7,414 nucleotides of DNA from Desulfobacterales bacterium. GTDB lineage: Bacteria > Desulfobacterota > Desulfobacteria > Desulfobacterales > JAFDCJ01. Positions 1-6,307 of the stretch are shown here, piece after piece (the first letter of the stretch is position 1; each line of letters begins with the position of its first letter). The stretch lies in assembly GCA_029939875.1 (NCBI GenBank), contig JAOZSC010000120.1, forward strand, positions 1-7,414, written 5' to 3'. A program made the translations under genes and the position numbers. The notes beneath the pieces were generated by a model. That model was not told the DNA's origin, searched no databases, and saw nothing but the letters and a program-made list of their open reading frames with translations.

Positions 1-68
1 ACCCTTGTGTAGTAAGTTGATTTTTGTTGTAACAGGCCCTATTGCCCACTTGCCTATTTTTCAAGGTC

Positions 69-95
69 ATTATCGGAACTAATTTTTCATGTCAA
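69..95 (-). promoter_or_regulatory. Candidate sigma70 promoter reading left out of the window
   Basis: On the minus strand TTGACA (95-90) is a perfect -35 box, and GATAAT (74-69) matches five of six -10 positions. The spacer is 15 nt, short of the optimal 17. Transcription would begin near 62. The leader reaches the window edge with AAGGGT (6-1), which could be a ribosome site for a gene starting just outside. I see no gene in positions 1-201. Confidence 0.45.
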
Positions 96-106
96 CATAA
101 ATCTAC

Positions 107-132
107 ATATTTCAACACTTTTATTGAAATAT
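107..132. promoter_or_regulatory. Perfect 9-bp dyad, candidate operator
   Basis: ATATTTCAA (107-115) and TTGAAATAT (124-132) are exact reverse complements separated by 8 nt. The dyad lies about 70 bp after the ftsY stop and just upstream of a leftward promoter-like sequence at 69-95, a usual place for an activator or repressor site. It is AT-rich with no adjoining U tract, which argues against a terminator of ftsY. Confidence 0.4.
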
Positions 133-201
133 AGGACGTAAATGCATTGAGACACGGCATTTGCGCATCCATTGGCCCTGAAAACCGCTATAGAGCAGGT
201 A

Positions 202-1353
202 TTAAAAGAGCGCTTCAACAAATTGTTGCGGATCAAAAGGTCGAAGGTCCTCGATGTTTTCGCCGATGCCGATATACTGCAGGGGGATGTTCAAAGAACT
301 GCATATCGCGATAACGATGCCGCCTTTGGCCGTTCCGTCCAGTTTTGTCAGGACCAGTCCGGTAACGTCCACGGCGTCATGAAATAGCTGTGCCTGGGAC
401 AGGGCGTTTTGGCCGGTGGTTGCATCCAGCACCAGCAGCACTTCATGGAGGCTCCCGGGGACCTGTTTGGCCACCGTTCGCTTGATTTTTTTCAGCTCTT
501 CCATCAGGTTGACCTTGGTATGGAGCCTGCCGGCCGTGTCGATGAGCACCAGGTCGCAGCTGCGGGCCTGGGCGGCGGCGACCGCATCGAACGCAACGGC
601 CGCCGGGTCTGCGTTTTCCCGGTGGGCGACAAATTCGGCGCCGGCCCTTTGTGCCCATATCATCAGCTGCTCAACAGCCGCCGCCCGGAAGGTGTCAGCG
701 GCCGCAATCATTACTTTTTGTCCGGAGGCCGTTGCCAGGGCGGCAATTTTTCCGATGGTGGTCGTCTTGCCGACCCCATTGACGCCCACCACCATGATGA
801 TCCGGGGCGTGCTTTCCGGCGCTTGCGCTACCGGCGCTTCGGAGCCGAGAAGGGCCATAATTTCTTCTTTGAGCACGGCTTTAAGCTCATCGGCATCTTT
901 GACCTTCGCTTTTGAAATCCTCTCGATAAGCGCCATGGTGGTCTGAACGCCGATGTCCGATGTGATCAGAAGCTCTTCCAGGTCTTCAAAAACCGCCTCA
1001 TCGATTTTCTTTTTCCCGGCAAAAATTTTGTCCAGACCGTCCGACAGGTTTTTCCGGGTCCGCGACAGTCGATTTTTCAACCGGCGAAAATATCCAGCCG
1101 ATGGGGCGACGTCATCCGGATGGTCCGCAGGCTTTTCATCAGCCACCCCCGCGGGTTCTTCATCGGGAGTCCCGTCAGGTTTTTCAGGGACAGCGGCGGA
1201 AAGCTGATCGGATTTTTCATCCACAACCGATTCCGGCTCAATCATCTGCGGAGGCTGGTCATCTTGCGCTGCCGCATCCGGCCGGGCGTTATTATCTGTT
1301 TCTGGGGGCTGTTCCGGTTTGGTTTTATCTTTTTTGAACCATTTAAACGCCAT
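202..1353 (-). CDS. ftsY: Signal recognition particle receptor FtsY (SRP GTPase)
   Basis: FtsY is the membrane-associated SRP receptor. It pairs with Ffh/4.5S RNA, and reciprocal GTP hydrolysis hands ribosome-nascent chains to the SecYEG translocon. The 383-residue product has the family order: a short start MAFKWFKKDK, an acidic proline-rich A region (about 11-85), a basic amphipathic membrane-targeting helix (about 87-111), the four-helix N domain, and the G domain. Visible GTPase motifs are GVNGVGKTT (190-198), DTFRAAAVEQL (220-230), DTAGR (272-276), TKLD (336-339) followed by GTAKGG, and GIGE (362-365). The C-terminal DLRPFDPQQFVEALF is typical. The start is set at 1353 because FKWFKK is a usual FtsY beginning and a GAGG lies upstream. 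The frame stays open to 1455, but that extra part reads into an intergenic repeat. The gene follows smc, a widely conserved order. Identity is very secure; the start is less so. Confidence 0.97.
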   Translation of the reverse strand: MAFKWFKKDKTKPEQPPETDNNARPDAAAQDDQPPQMIEPESVVDEKSDQLSAAVPEKPDGTPDEEPAGVADEKPADHPDDVAPSAGYFRRLKNRLSRTRKNLSDGLDKIFAGKKKIDEAVFEDLEELLITSDIGVQTTMALIERISKAKVKDADELKAVLKEEIMALLGSEAPVAQAPESTPRIIMVVGVNGVGKTTTIGKIAALATASGQKVMIAAADTFRAAAVEQLMIWAQRAGAEFVAHRENADPAAVAFDAVAAAQARSCDLVLIDTAGRLHTKVNLMEELKKIKRTVAKQVPGSLHEVLLVLDATTGQNALSQAQLFHDAVDVTGLVLTKLDGTAKGGIVIAICSSLNIPLQYIGIGENIEDLRPFDPQQFVEALF

Positions 1354-1364
1354 GGGGGCTGGTG

Positions 1365-1368
1365 CCTC
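1365..1368 (-). promoter_or_regulatory. Shine-Dalgarno site of ftsY
   Basis: On the minus strand GAGG lies 11 nt before the ATG at 1353. The spacing is slightly long, but no better site serves the in-frame start at 1455. The GAGG falls inside GTGCCTC, a variant of the GTGCCTAAA unit repeated at 1376-1384 and 1393-1401, so the ribosome site may be repeat-derived. Confidence 0.45.
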
Positions 1369-1383
1369 AAAAAAAGTGCCTAA

Positions 1384-1555
1384 AATGCACTTGTGCCTAA
1401 AGTTATGGTATCGTTTCGCTCTATCTTTTTTATAAATGCCGGATATTTCCAGCATAAAAATCAGCAGGTGAATATACGCTTAAACGTTGCTTTATTTTTT
1501 TAATAAAATCGATCTGCCGGAGGCGAACATCTGAAATTTTAGGCACAAGGGCACT
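1384..1555. repeat. MITE-like intergenic element with 18-bp terminal inverted repeats
   Basis: The arms are AATGCACTTGTGCCTAAA (1384-1401) and TTTAGGCACAAGGGCACT (1538-1555). They are reverse complements at 16 of 18 positions, with an uninterrupted 12-bp match. The enclosed DNA is AT-rich, has no gene, and contains a second palindrome at 1436-1455. Extra GTGCCT units lie outside the left arm (1362, 1376), and GTGCAT, read on the minus strand, lies outside the right arm (1565-1570). The element fills most of the smc-ftsY gap and begins about 20 bp after the smc stop. Nothing in it encodes a transposase, so if mobile it would be non-autonomous. Alternatives are a structured RNA leader of ftsY or a chance AT-rich palindrome. 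The inverted repeat is directly visible; mobility and dispersal are inference. Confidence 0.55.
1436..1455. repeat. Inner palindrome (8-bp stem, 4-nt loop)
   Basis: ATGCCGGATATTTCCAGCAT is a near-perfect palindrome. In the minus-strand transcript it folds as an 8-bp stem with one U-G wobble and an AAUA loop; on the plus strand the same position is a C-A mismatch. The better pairing on the minus strand fits a role in the smc-to-ftsY RNA. It has no following U tract on either strand, so it is not a standard terminator. It lies roughly in the middle of the inverted-repeat element at 1384-1555. Confidence 0.5.
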
Positions 1556-1576
1556 TCGAACTTTATGCACTTATTT

Positions 1577-4500
1577 TTACATCGCCTGCCCGGGTGTTTG
1601 AAAGTTCACCGAAACTACTTTGGAAACCCCTTTTTGCTCCATGGTAATGCCGAACAGCATTTCGGCGAACTCCATGGTACGCTTATTGTGGGTGATGACG
1701 ATAATCTGGGAATTCTCCCCGATGATTTGCAGCAGGTCATTAAAGCGGAAAATATTGGCTTCGTCCAGTGGCGCGTCGATCTCATCCAGCAGGCAGAACG
1801 ACGCGGGTTTTATCAAAAAGATGGAAAATATAAAGGCAATGGCGGACAGGGCTTTCTCCCCGCCGGAAAGTAAGCTCAGGCGGGTCAGCTTTTTGCCGGG
1901 AGGATGAATCATAAATTCGACTCCGGATTCAAGGGGCTTGCCCGGTTCCATCAGAACCAGCCTGGCATCACCACCTTCAAATAGCCGGGGAAACACCTCT
2001 TTTAATTTTTCATTGATCCGGTTAAAGGTTTCCATAAATCGCCGCTGGGTAATGGTGTTGATTTTATTTATCACCTTGTGAAGGTCTTCGATGGCTTTGA
2101 GCAGATCATCGCTCTGGTTTCCGAGAAATTCGTACCGTTCTTTGAGCTGTTCGTATTCTTTGATGGCTCCCAGGTTGACATCCACGATCCGGGCAATTTT
2201 TTCCTTGTTATGTGTCAAATCGTCTTCCATCTGCTCGATGGACATCTCGGTGGTGAACTCCCGGGCCGCTTTGTTTTCACGCGATTCTGATTTAAGCGTC
2301 GAAAAAGAATCCTGATAGCGTTCTTCCAAACGAGCAGCAATGTTGTCGCGTTTGAGGATCAGCTGGGATTGCTCGAGTTCCAGCATGCGAAATTTTTCCA
2401 GGGTTTTTTCACGTTGGCTTCTTATGGCTGAAATTTTGCCGTCATTGTCCTTGAGCCGGGAATCGATGGCCTGGTAATCAGTCTCATTGTGGTCAATCTC
2501 TTCTTTCAACCGCTCGGTGGATTCGTATAACTGAGAAAGTTTCTGCTCGCATGCGGCAATGCTGTTTTGGGAGGCTTCCCGCCGTTTTTGCTTCTGGCTG
2601 ACCTCACGGGACAGCTGTTCGAGTCGAATCACACCATCCTGGTGAAATTCCTTGAGCCGTTGCAGGCTGTTGCTGCTGTTTTCCAGCTTGGCATTTAAAG
2701 CGGTCAGCTTCAACTTAAGGTCCACCACGATTTGATCGAACTGTTTCATGCGGGCGGAAACCGTTTCGATACGGGCCGATAATTCGACAACCCGGTCCTG
2801 AGCAGATTTGATTTCATCGGATACTGTTGTCAGTGCGGCGTTGTATTTGGTCATTTCATCATCGAGATCGCTGGCTTCCCCAAGAAGCTGCTCTTGTTCC
2901 AGCTGGACGATTTCCAGATGTCGTCGGGCATTTTTGAGGTCCTCGCCGGCGCGGTAAAAGGCTTTTTCAGCTTCCATTTCGTTTTCGGCAGCCCGGTTTT
3001 TTTGCTCGATCTGTTTTTGCAGGGTGCTTTCAAGGTTTCGAACTTTATCTTCCAATTCAGTTTGCCGGTCGCGCGAACTTTCAAGCTTTTGATCGAGGCC
3101 CCGGGTAAGGGCGATCAGGGCCTTTAATTCCTGTTTTTTGGCCAGAATACCATTTAGCCGGTCCCTGCTGCCGCCGACCAGTATGCCGTGGTGGGAAATG
3201 AGGTCGCCGTTTTTGGTGACAATCTGCTGAAAGGAGCCATTGGCGTTAAACCATTGCAGGGCCTGCCGGATATCCTCGGCAATCACCACATGTCCTAAAA
3301 GAGCCTGGGCGATGGTTTCAAAACCTGGTTTTACGGAAATATGACGCAGCAGCAGTCTCGATGGATCAGGCAGTGCCGGTGAAACCACCGCAGGCAGTTT
3401 GGCAGCGTCAAGCGGCACAAATCCGCTGCGCCCGGCACTGCTGGTCTGCAGGTAATCGATGGCTGTTACCCCCGCCTCCTGGTTTTCAACGATGATATAC
3501 TGCAGCGCTTCGCCCAGTGCCGCTTCCACTGCGGTTTCAAAGGTCGGTTCGGCTTCAATGACATCTGCCATCAGGCGGATGACGCCCTTGAGACGGCGGT
3601 CCGGTACTGTTTCACTGCCGCCGGCATTCTTGCCGGCCCCAGTGGCCTCCTGCATCACCGCCTTGACACCGTCACGGTACCACTCAAAGTTATCCTCCAT
3701 TTTTTTCAGTGTGGCGTATTTCGATTTGGCGGTGTTGCGCTCCAGTTCCAGGGTCGCGACCTTTTTGATCTGGGCGGCCAGGACGGTGGTTTTTTCATCC
3801 AGGCGGCCGCGGGTGTCATCGATCTGCTTGCTTAATTCGCGGATTTCCTGTTGGATGTCATTCAGTTGCTCTGCGATGCGGGATTTTTCCCGGCCGGTCT
3901 CATCGATTTTCTCCTGGGCCAGGGCCGCTTCTTCATCCTTGCGTTTCAGGCGCCGTTCAAGGCCTTCCTTGTTATTGGCAGCATTCTGGTAAATATTTTT
4001 ATACTGGGCCTCCCGGGTTACCAGGTTCATGAGGTTTGCTTTGGAGGCTTCAAGCTCCCGGTTGAGTTCGGCCAATTCCGTACGGATCTGTTCGCTGTCA
4101 TGTCGATTTTCGTTGAGACGGAGCCTCGCATCTTCGATATCATGTATGAGTTTGGCATTTTCCAGCTCGGCCAGGGTGATTTCGGCCACCAGGTCGTCGT
4201 TTTTTTGGGACAGCTCCTCGCTGGCTGACGAAAGTTCGATCATTTCCCGGGACAGTCGTTCAATTTCTCCGCGCAAGTGGGTCAAATCATTTTCGGCCCG
4301 ATCGATTTCACGCTGGTTGTCATGCTGGAGGGACTTTTGCTCGGCGATTTGCTGGTTCTTCTCCCAGCGTTTGAGCTTGATATCTTCAACGGCGGCATCC
4401 AGTTTTTTTAATTCAGAAGAATGACCGATATCCGCATCCTTGAGCTCCTGTAACACCGTTTCGGCTTGCTTTATTTGAGCGTTGATTTTATCGTGATAAT

Positions 4501-5203
4501 GAAGACTCAGGCAGACATCCAGGGTTCGAATGCGTATTTGAAGCCTGTTGTACAATTCGGCTTTTCTGGCCTGGCGCTTGAGGCTGGCCATCTGGCGCTT
4601 GATTTCGGCGATAATGTCGTTGACCCGCAGCAGGTTCTGCCGGGTTTTTTCCACCTTGCGCAGCGCTTCGATTTTGCGGCTTTTGTAGCGGGTGGTGCCG
4701 GCGGCCTCTTCAATGAAATAGCGCCGGTCCAGGGGATCGGCTTCGGTGATAGCGCCGATGTTTCCCTGCTGGATGACCGCATAGGATTTGGCTCCCAGCC
4801 CGCTGCCTAAAAATACGTTGTGGATGTCCTTCAGGCGGCAGGGCTGTCGGTTCAACAAATAGGCGCTTTCGCCGGAGCGGTACAGGCGGCGAGTCAGGTT
4901 AATTTCAGTAAAATCTTTCAGCTCTTCCGGTGCGTTGCCGTTGTCGTTGGCCAGCGTCAGAGAGACCTCCGCCATGTTCAACGGGGCTTTGCCGTTAGTG
5001 CCGGAAAAAATGATGTCTTCTTTGGATTTGCCCCGCAGCTGTTTGAGGCTTTGTTCACCCATCACCCATCGGATGGCATCGACCACATTGCTCTTACCGC
5101 AGCCGTTCGGCCCGACAACAGCCGAGATGCCCGGTGGAAATTCAAGCGTCGATTTATCATAAAACGATTTAAAACCGGATATTTCAAGTTTTTTCAGTTT
5201 CAT
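1577..5203 (-). CDS. smc: Chromosome segregation/condensation ATPase SMC
   Basis: SMC forms the ATPase core of bacterial condensin and, with ScpA and ScpB (not in this window), organises and separates newly replicated chromosomes. The 1208-residue protein has the full family layout and slightly above-average length. The N-terminal head carries Walker A GPNGCGKS (31-38) and the Q-loop region (YAVIQQG, about 141-147). A first coiled coil runs about 175-505. The hinge is about 535-680, ending with the glycine-rich GILVGGS. A second coiled coil runs about 685-1060. The C-terminal head carries signature LSGGEKAL (from 1112), Walker B CLLDEIDAPLDEAN (from about 1137) and the switch histidine in VITHNKRTME. 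No key residue is missing and there is no frameshift. The ATG at 5203 is supported by GAAGG 8 nt upstream and by the canonical MKLKKLEISGFKSF start. ftsY follows after 223 bp. Confidence 0.98.
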   Translation of the reverse strand: MKLKKLEISGFKSFYDKSTLEFPPGISAVVGPNGCGKSNVVDAIRWVMGEQSLKQLRGKSKEDIIFSGTNGKAPLNMAEVSLTLANDNGNAPEELKDFTEINLTRRLYRSGESAYLLNRQPCRLKDIHNVFLGSGLGAKSYAVIQQGNIGAITEADPLDRRYFIEEAAGTTRYKSRKIEALRKVEKTRQNLLRVNDIIAEIKRQMASLKRQARKAELYNRLQIRIRTLDVCLSLHYHDKINAQIKQAETVLQELKDADIGHSSELKKLDAAVEDIKLKRWEKNQQIAEQKSLQHDNQREIDRAENDLTHLRGEIERLSREMIELSSASEELSQKNDDLVAEITLAELENAKLIHDIEDARLRLNENRHDSEQIRTELAELNRELEASKANLMNLVTREAQYKNIYQNAANNKEGLERRLKRKDEEAALAQEKIDETGREKSRIAEQLNDIQQEIRELSKQIDDTRGRLDEKTTVLAAQIKKVATLELERNTAKSKYATLKKMEDNFEWYRDGVKAVMQEATGAGKNAGGSETVPDRRLKGVIRLMADVIEAEPTFETAVEAALGEALQYIIVENQEAGVTAIDYLQTSSAGRSGFVPLDAAKLPAVVSPALPDPSRLLLRHISVKPGFETIAQALLGHVVIAEDIRQALQWFNANGSFQQIVTKNGDLISHHGILVGGSRDRLNGILAKKQELKALIALTRGLDQKLESSRDRQTELEDKVRNLESTLQKQIEQKNRAAENEMEAEKAFYRAGEDLKNARRHLEIVQLEQEQLLGEASDLDDEMTKYNAALTTVSDEIKSAQDRVVELSARIETVSARMKQFDQIVVDLKLKLTALNAKLENSSNSLQRLKEFHQDGVIRLEQLSREVSQKQKRREASQNSIAACEQKLSQLYESTERLKEEIDHNETDYQAIDSRLKDNDGKISAIRSQREKTLEKFRMLELEQSQLILKRDNIAARLEERYQDSFSTLKSESRENKAAREFTTEMSIEQMEDDLTHNKEKIARIVDVNLGAIKEYEQLKERYEFLGNQSDDLLKAIEDLHKVINKINTITQRRFMETFNRINEKLKEVFPRLFEGGDARLVLMEPGKPLESGVEFMIHPPGKKLTRLSLLSGGEKALSAIAFIFSIFLIKPASFCLLDEIDAPLDEANIFRFNDLLQIIGENSQIIVITHNKRTMEFAEMLFGITMEQKGVSKVVSVNFQTPGQAM

Positions 5204-5379
5204 AAGCCATGCCTTCGCCTGTGTTCATTTATCCGCGCGATGCGGCCGGATTCACCGTATCGACGACTATCTATTCTAAGGTTTTTTTATTGATTACCCA
5301 CCGGACATTAATTCAAGAATAATAGCAGGACGCGAGTCGTTTGTAAAGAGAAAAACACAAGGTAGGGTATATTTTTAGA
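5204..5379 (-). other. Leader region upstream of smc, no gene seen
   Basis: This is the smc-proximal half of the 372-bp gap between the ABC transporter ATPase and smc. No ORF with coding character is present. On the minus strand TAGAAT (5278-5273) resembles a -10 box but lacks a matching -35. TTGAAT (5316-5311) resembles a -35 but faces only a weak ATCAAT. A small inverted repeat, ATCCG/CGGAT (5231-5251), lies in the leader. An smc promoter here is expected from the size of the gap, but I cannot place it with confidence. Confidence 0.35.
5212..5216 (-). promoter_or_regulatory. Shine-Dalgarno site of smc
   Basis: GAAGG on the minus strand sits 8 nt before the smc ATG at 5203, near-ideal spacing. 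It separates this start from an out-of-frame ATG at 5210, which lies too close to the site. Confidence 0.65.
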
Positions 5380-5417
5380 TGCGCTGCTACAAGATGTAGG
5401 GTTGTTCGCATAGCGCA
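5380..5417. repeat. Nested hairpin beside the intergenic repeat block
   Basis: TGCGCT (5380-5385) is the reverse complement of AGCGCA (5412-5417). Inside it CTACA (5387-5391) and TGTAG (5395-5399) form a perfect 5-bp stem with a 3-nt loop. It adjoins the inverted-repeat block 5420-5576 and shares its TAGCGCAG wording, so the two may be one structured unit. Confidence 0.4.
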
Positions 5418-5419
5418 GG

Positions 5420-5576
5420 GCGCAGAGCGTACGAATGTATGAAAAGCTTGGAGCATAAGGCACAAGCGAGATTAATGCACAAGATGACCTGTTCGCCCAG
5501 GGACTTGGCAAGTATTTCCAGGGCAAAACGTTAATTTCTCAATCGTTGAAAAGCTGACAAACGTCACGCTCTGCGC
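5420..5576. repeat. Repeat-like block with 11-bp perfect terminal inverted repeats
   Basis: GCGCAGAGCGT (5420-5430) and ACGCTCTGCGC (5566-5576) are exact reverse complements. With one bulged C, three further pairs (ACG/CGT) extend the stem to 14 bp. The arm at 5566-5576 overlaps the first base of the ATPase stop codon (TAG at 5578-5576), so the block starts exactly where the coding sequence ends. GAAAAGCT occurs directly repeated at 5441 and 5548, and ACTTGGCAAGT inside is a small palindrome. Short ORFs cross it on both strands, but none has a ribosome site or family resemblance. It may be a dispersed intergenic repeat, a non-autonomous mobile element, or a structured 3' RNA of the ABC operon. 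The inverted repeat is seen; its nature is inference. Confidence 0.5.
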
Positions 5577-6307
5577 TAGAGTATCTGGCTCAGAAAAAGC
5601 TTGGTACGGTCATGGGTGGGGTTGACGAAAAAATGCTCCGGTGTGCCGACTTCCACGATCGCCCCGGCATCCATAAAGATAACCCGGTCGGCAACTTCGC
5701 GGGCAAATCCCATTTCATGGGTGACCACCACCATGGTCATGCCTTCCTGTGCCAGGGTTTTCATGACATCGAGCACCTCGCCGATCATTTCCGGATCCAG
5801 CGCTGAGGTCGGCTCGTCGAACAGCATTACCTTGGGATCCATGGCCAGGGCGCGGGCGATGGCTACCCGCTGTTGCTGGCCGCCGGACAGGTTGTCCGGA
5901 AACGCCCCGGACTTATCATGAATGCCGACTTTTTTCAGCAGCATGTTGGTTTTTTCAGCGGCATTGCCTTTGGGTCGTTTGCGGACCACCCGCTGGGCCA
6001 GGTTGATATTGTCAAAAACGGTTTTGTGGGGGAACAGGTTAAAGGACTGAAACACCATTCCCACCTCGGCCCGCAGCTCATTGATGTTTGTTTTCGGGTC
6101 GAGCACATCAATGCCGTCGATAAATATATGGCCCGAATCAGCATTTTCCAGGCGATTGAGACAGCGCAAAAAGGTGCTTTTGCCGGATCCCGAAGGGCCG
6201 CAGACCACCACCACCTCTCCAGCCTCTATTTTGGTGGAGACATCCACCAGGGCTTTAACTTCATGGGGGATATGAAAGGTTTTATTTATATTGCGAACAT
6301 CAATCAC
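5576..6307 (-). CDS. Polar amino-acid ABC transporter ATP-binding protein (GlnQ/HisP-like)
   Basis: This is the cytoplasmic ATPase that powers a polar amino-acid importer. Its 243 residues match the usual GlnQ/HisP length, and every nucleotide-binding motif is present: Walker A GPSGSGKS (37-44), Q-loop glutamine 87 in [10 protein letters not shown], signature LSGGQQQR (140-147), Walker B VMLFDEP (160-166) with catalytic Glu165, D-loop SALD, and switch His197 in [12 protein letters not shown]. The SFNLFPH and THEMGFA wording is characteristic of the amino-acid (PAAT) subfamily. The start is GTG at 6307. It overlaps the TGA of the permease as GTGA, implying translational coupling; no clear separate ribosome site is visible. 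The stop codon is part of an inverted-repeat arm, but the C-terminus looks complete. The substrate (glutamine, glutamate, histidine, arginine or other) cannot be told from sequence alone. Confidence 0.96.
   Translation of the reverse strand: MIDVRNINKTFHIPHEVKALVDVSTKIEAGEVVVVCGPSGSGKSTFLRCLNRLENADSGHIFIDGIDVLDPKTNINELRAEVGMVFQSFNLFPHKTVFDNINLAQRVVRKRPKGNAAEKTNMLLKKVGIHDKSGAFPDNLSGGQQQRVAIARALAMDPKVMLFDEPTSALDPEMIGEVLDVMKTLAQEGMTMVVVTHEMGFAREVADRVIFMDAGAIVEVGTPEHFFVNPTHDRTKLFLSQIL

Noticed and set aside
107..132. Rho-independent terminator for ftsY
   Set aside because: The stem is AT-rich and no U tract follows on the minus strand, so it is better read as a protein-binding dyad.
416..946. 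176-codon open frame on the plus strand inside ftsY
   Set aside because: It is the complement of the conserved FtsY G domain, with low-complexity Ala/Ser/Thr content and no ribosome site; a shadow.
1354..1455. N-terminal extension of FtsY by 34 residues
   Set aside because: The extra part is encoded by the intergenic repeat and its palindrome, while the shorter start gives the usual FtsY beginning and has a GAGG upstream.
1436..1455. Rho-independent terminator between smc and ftsY
   Set aside because: The stem is short and is followed by UUAUAAAAAA, not a U tract; no termination signal of the usual type.
3459..3992. 177-codon open frame on the plus strand inside smc
   Set aside because: It is antisense to the smc hinge and first coiled coil; its serine/arginine-rich translation is what the complement of Glu/Lys/Leu-rich codons gives, and it has no recognisable family.
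1577..5203. Idea that the long coiled-coil protein is a Rad50/MukB-like or defence-related SMC
   Set aside because: The head motifs, the hinge ending in GILVGGS, the 1208-residue length and the neighbouring ftsY all fit ordinary chromosomal SMC; no zinc-hook CxxC or accessory nuclease gene is present.
5308..5526. 72-codon minus-strand frame in the ATPase-smc gap
   Set aside because: It would start at TTG without a ribosome site, covers the repeat-like block and its hairpin, and has an unusual Ser/Pro/Cys-rich composition. It is more likely a reading of a repeat than a gene.
5439..5534. 31-codon plus-strand frame (starting MKSLEHKAQ) inside the repeat-like block
   Set aside because: Short, on the opposite strand to all genes, without a ribosome site. 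It could be a decayed or fortuitous ORF; not supportable without finding conserved copies.
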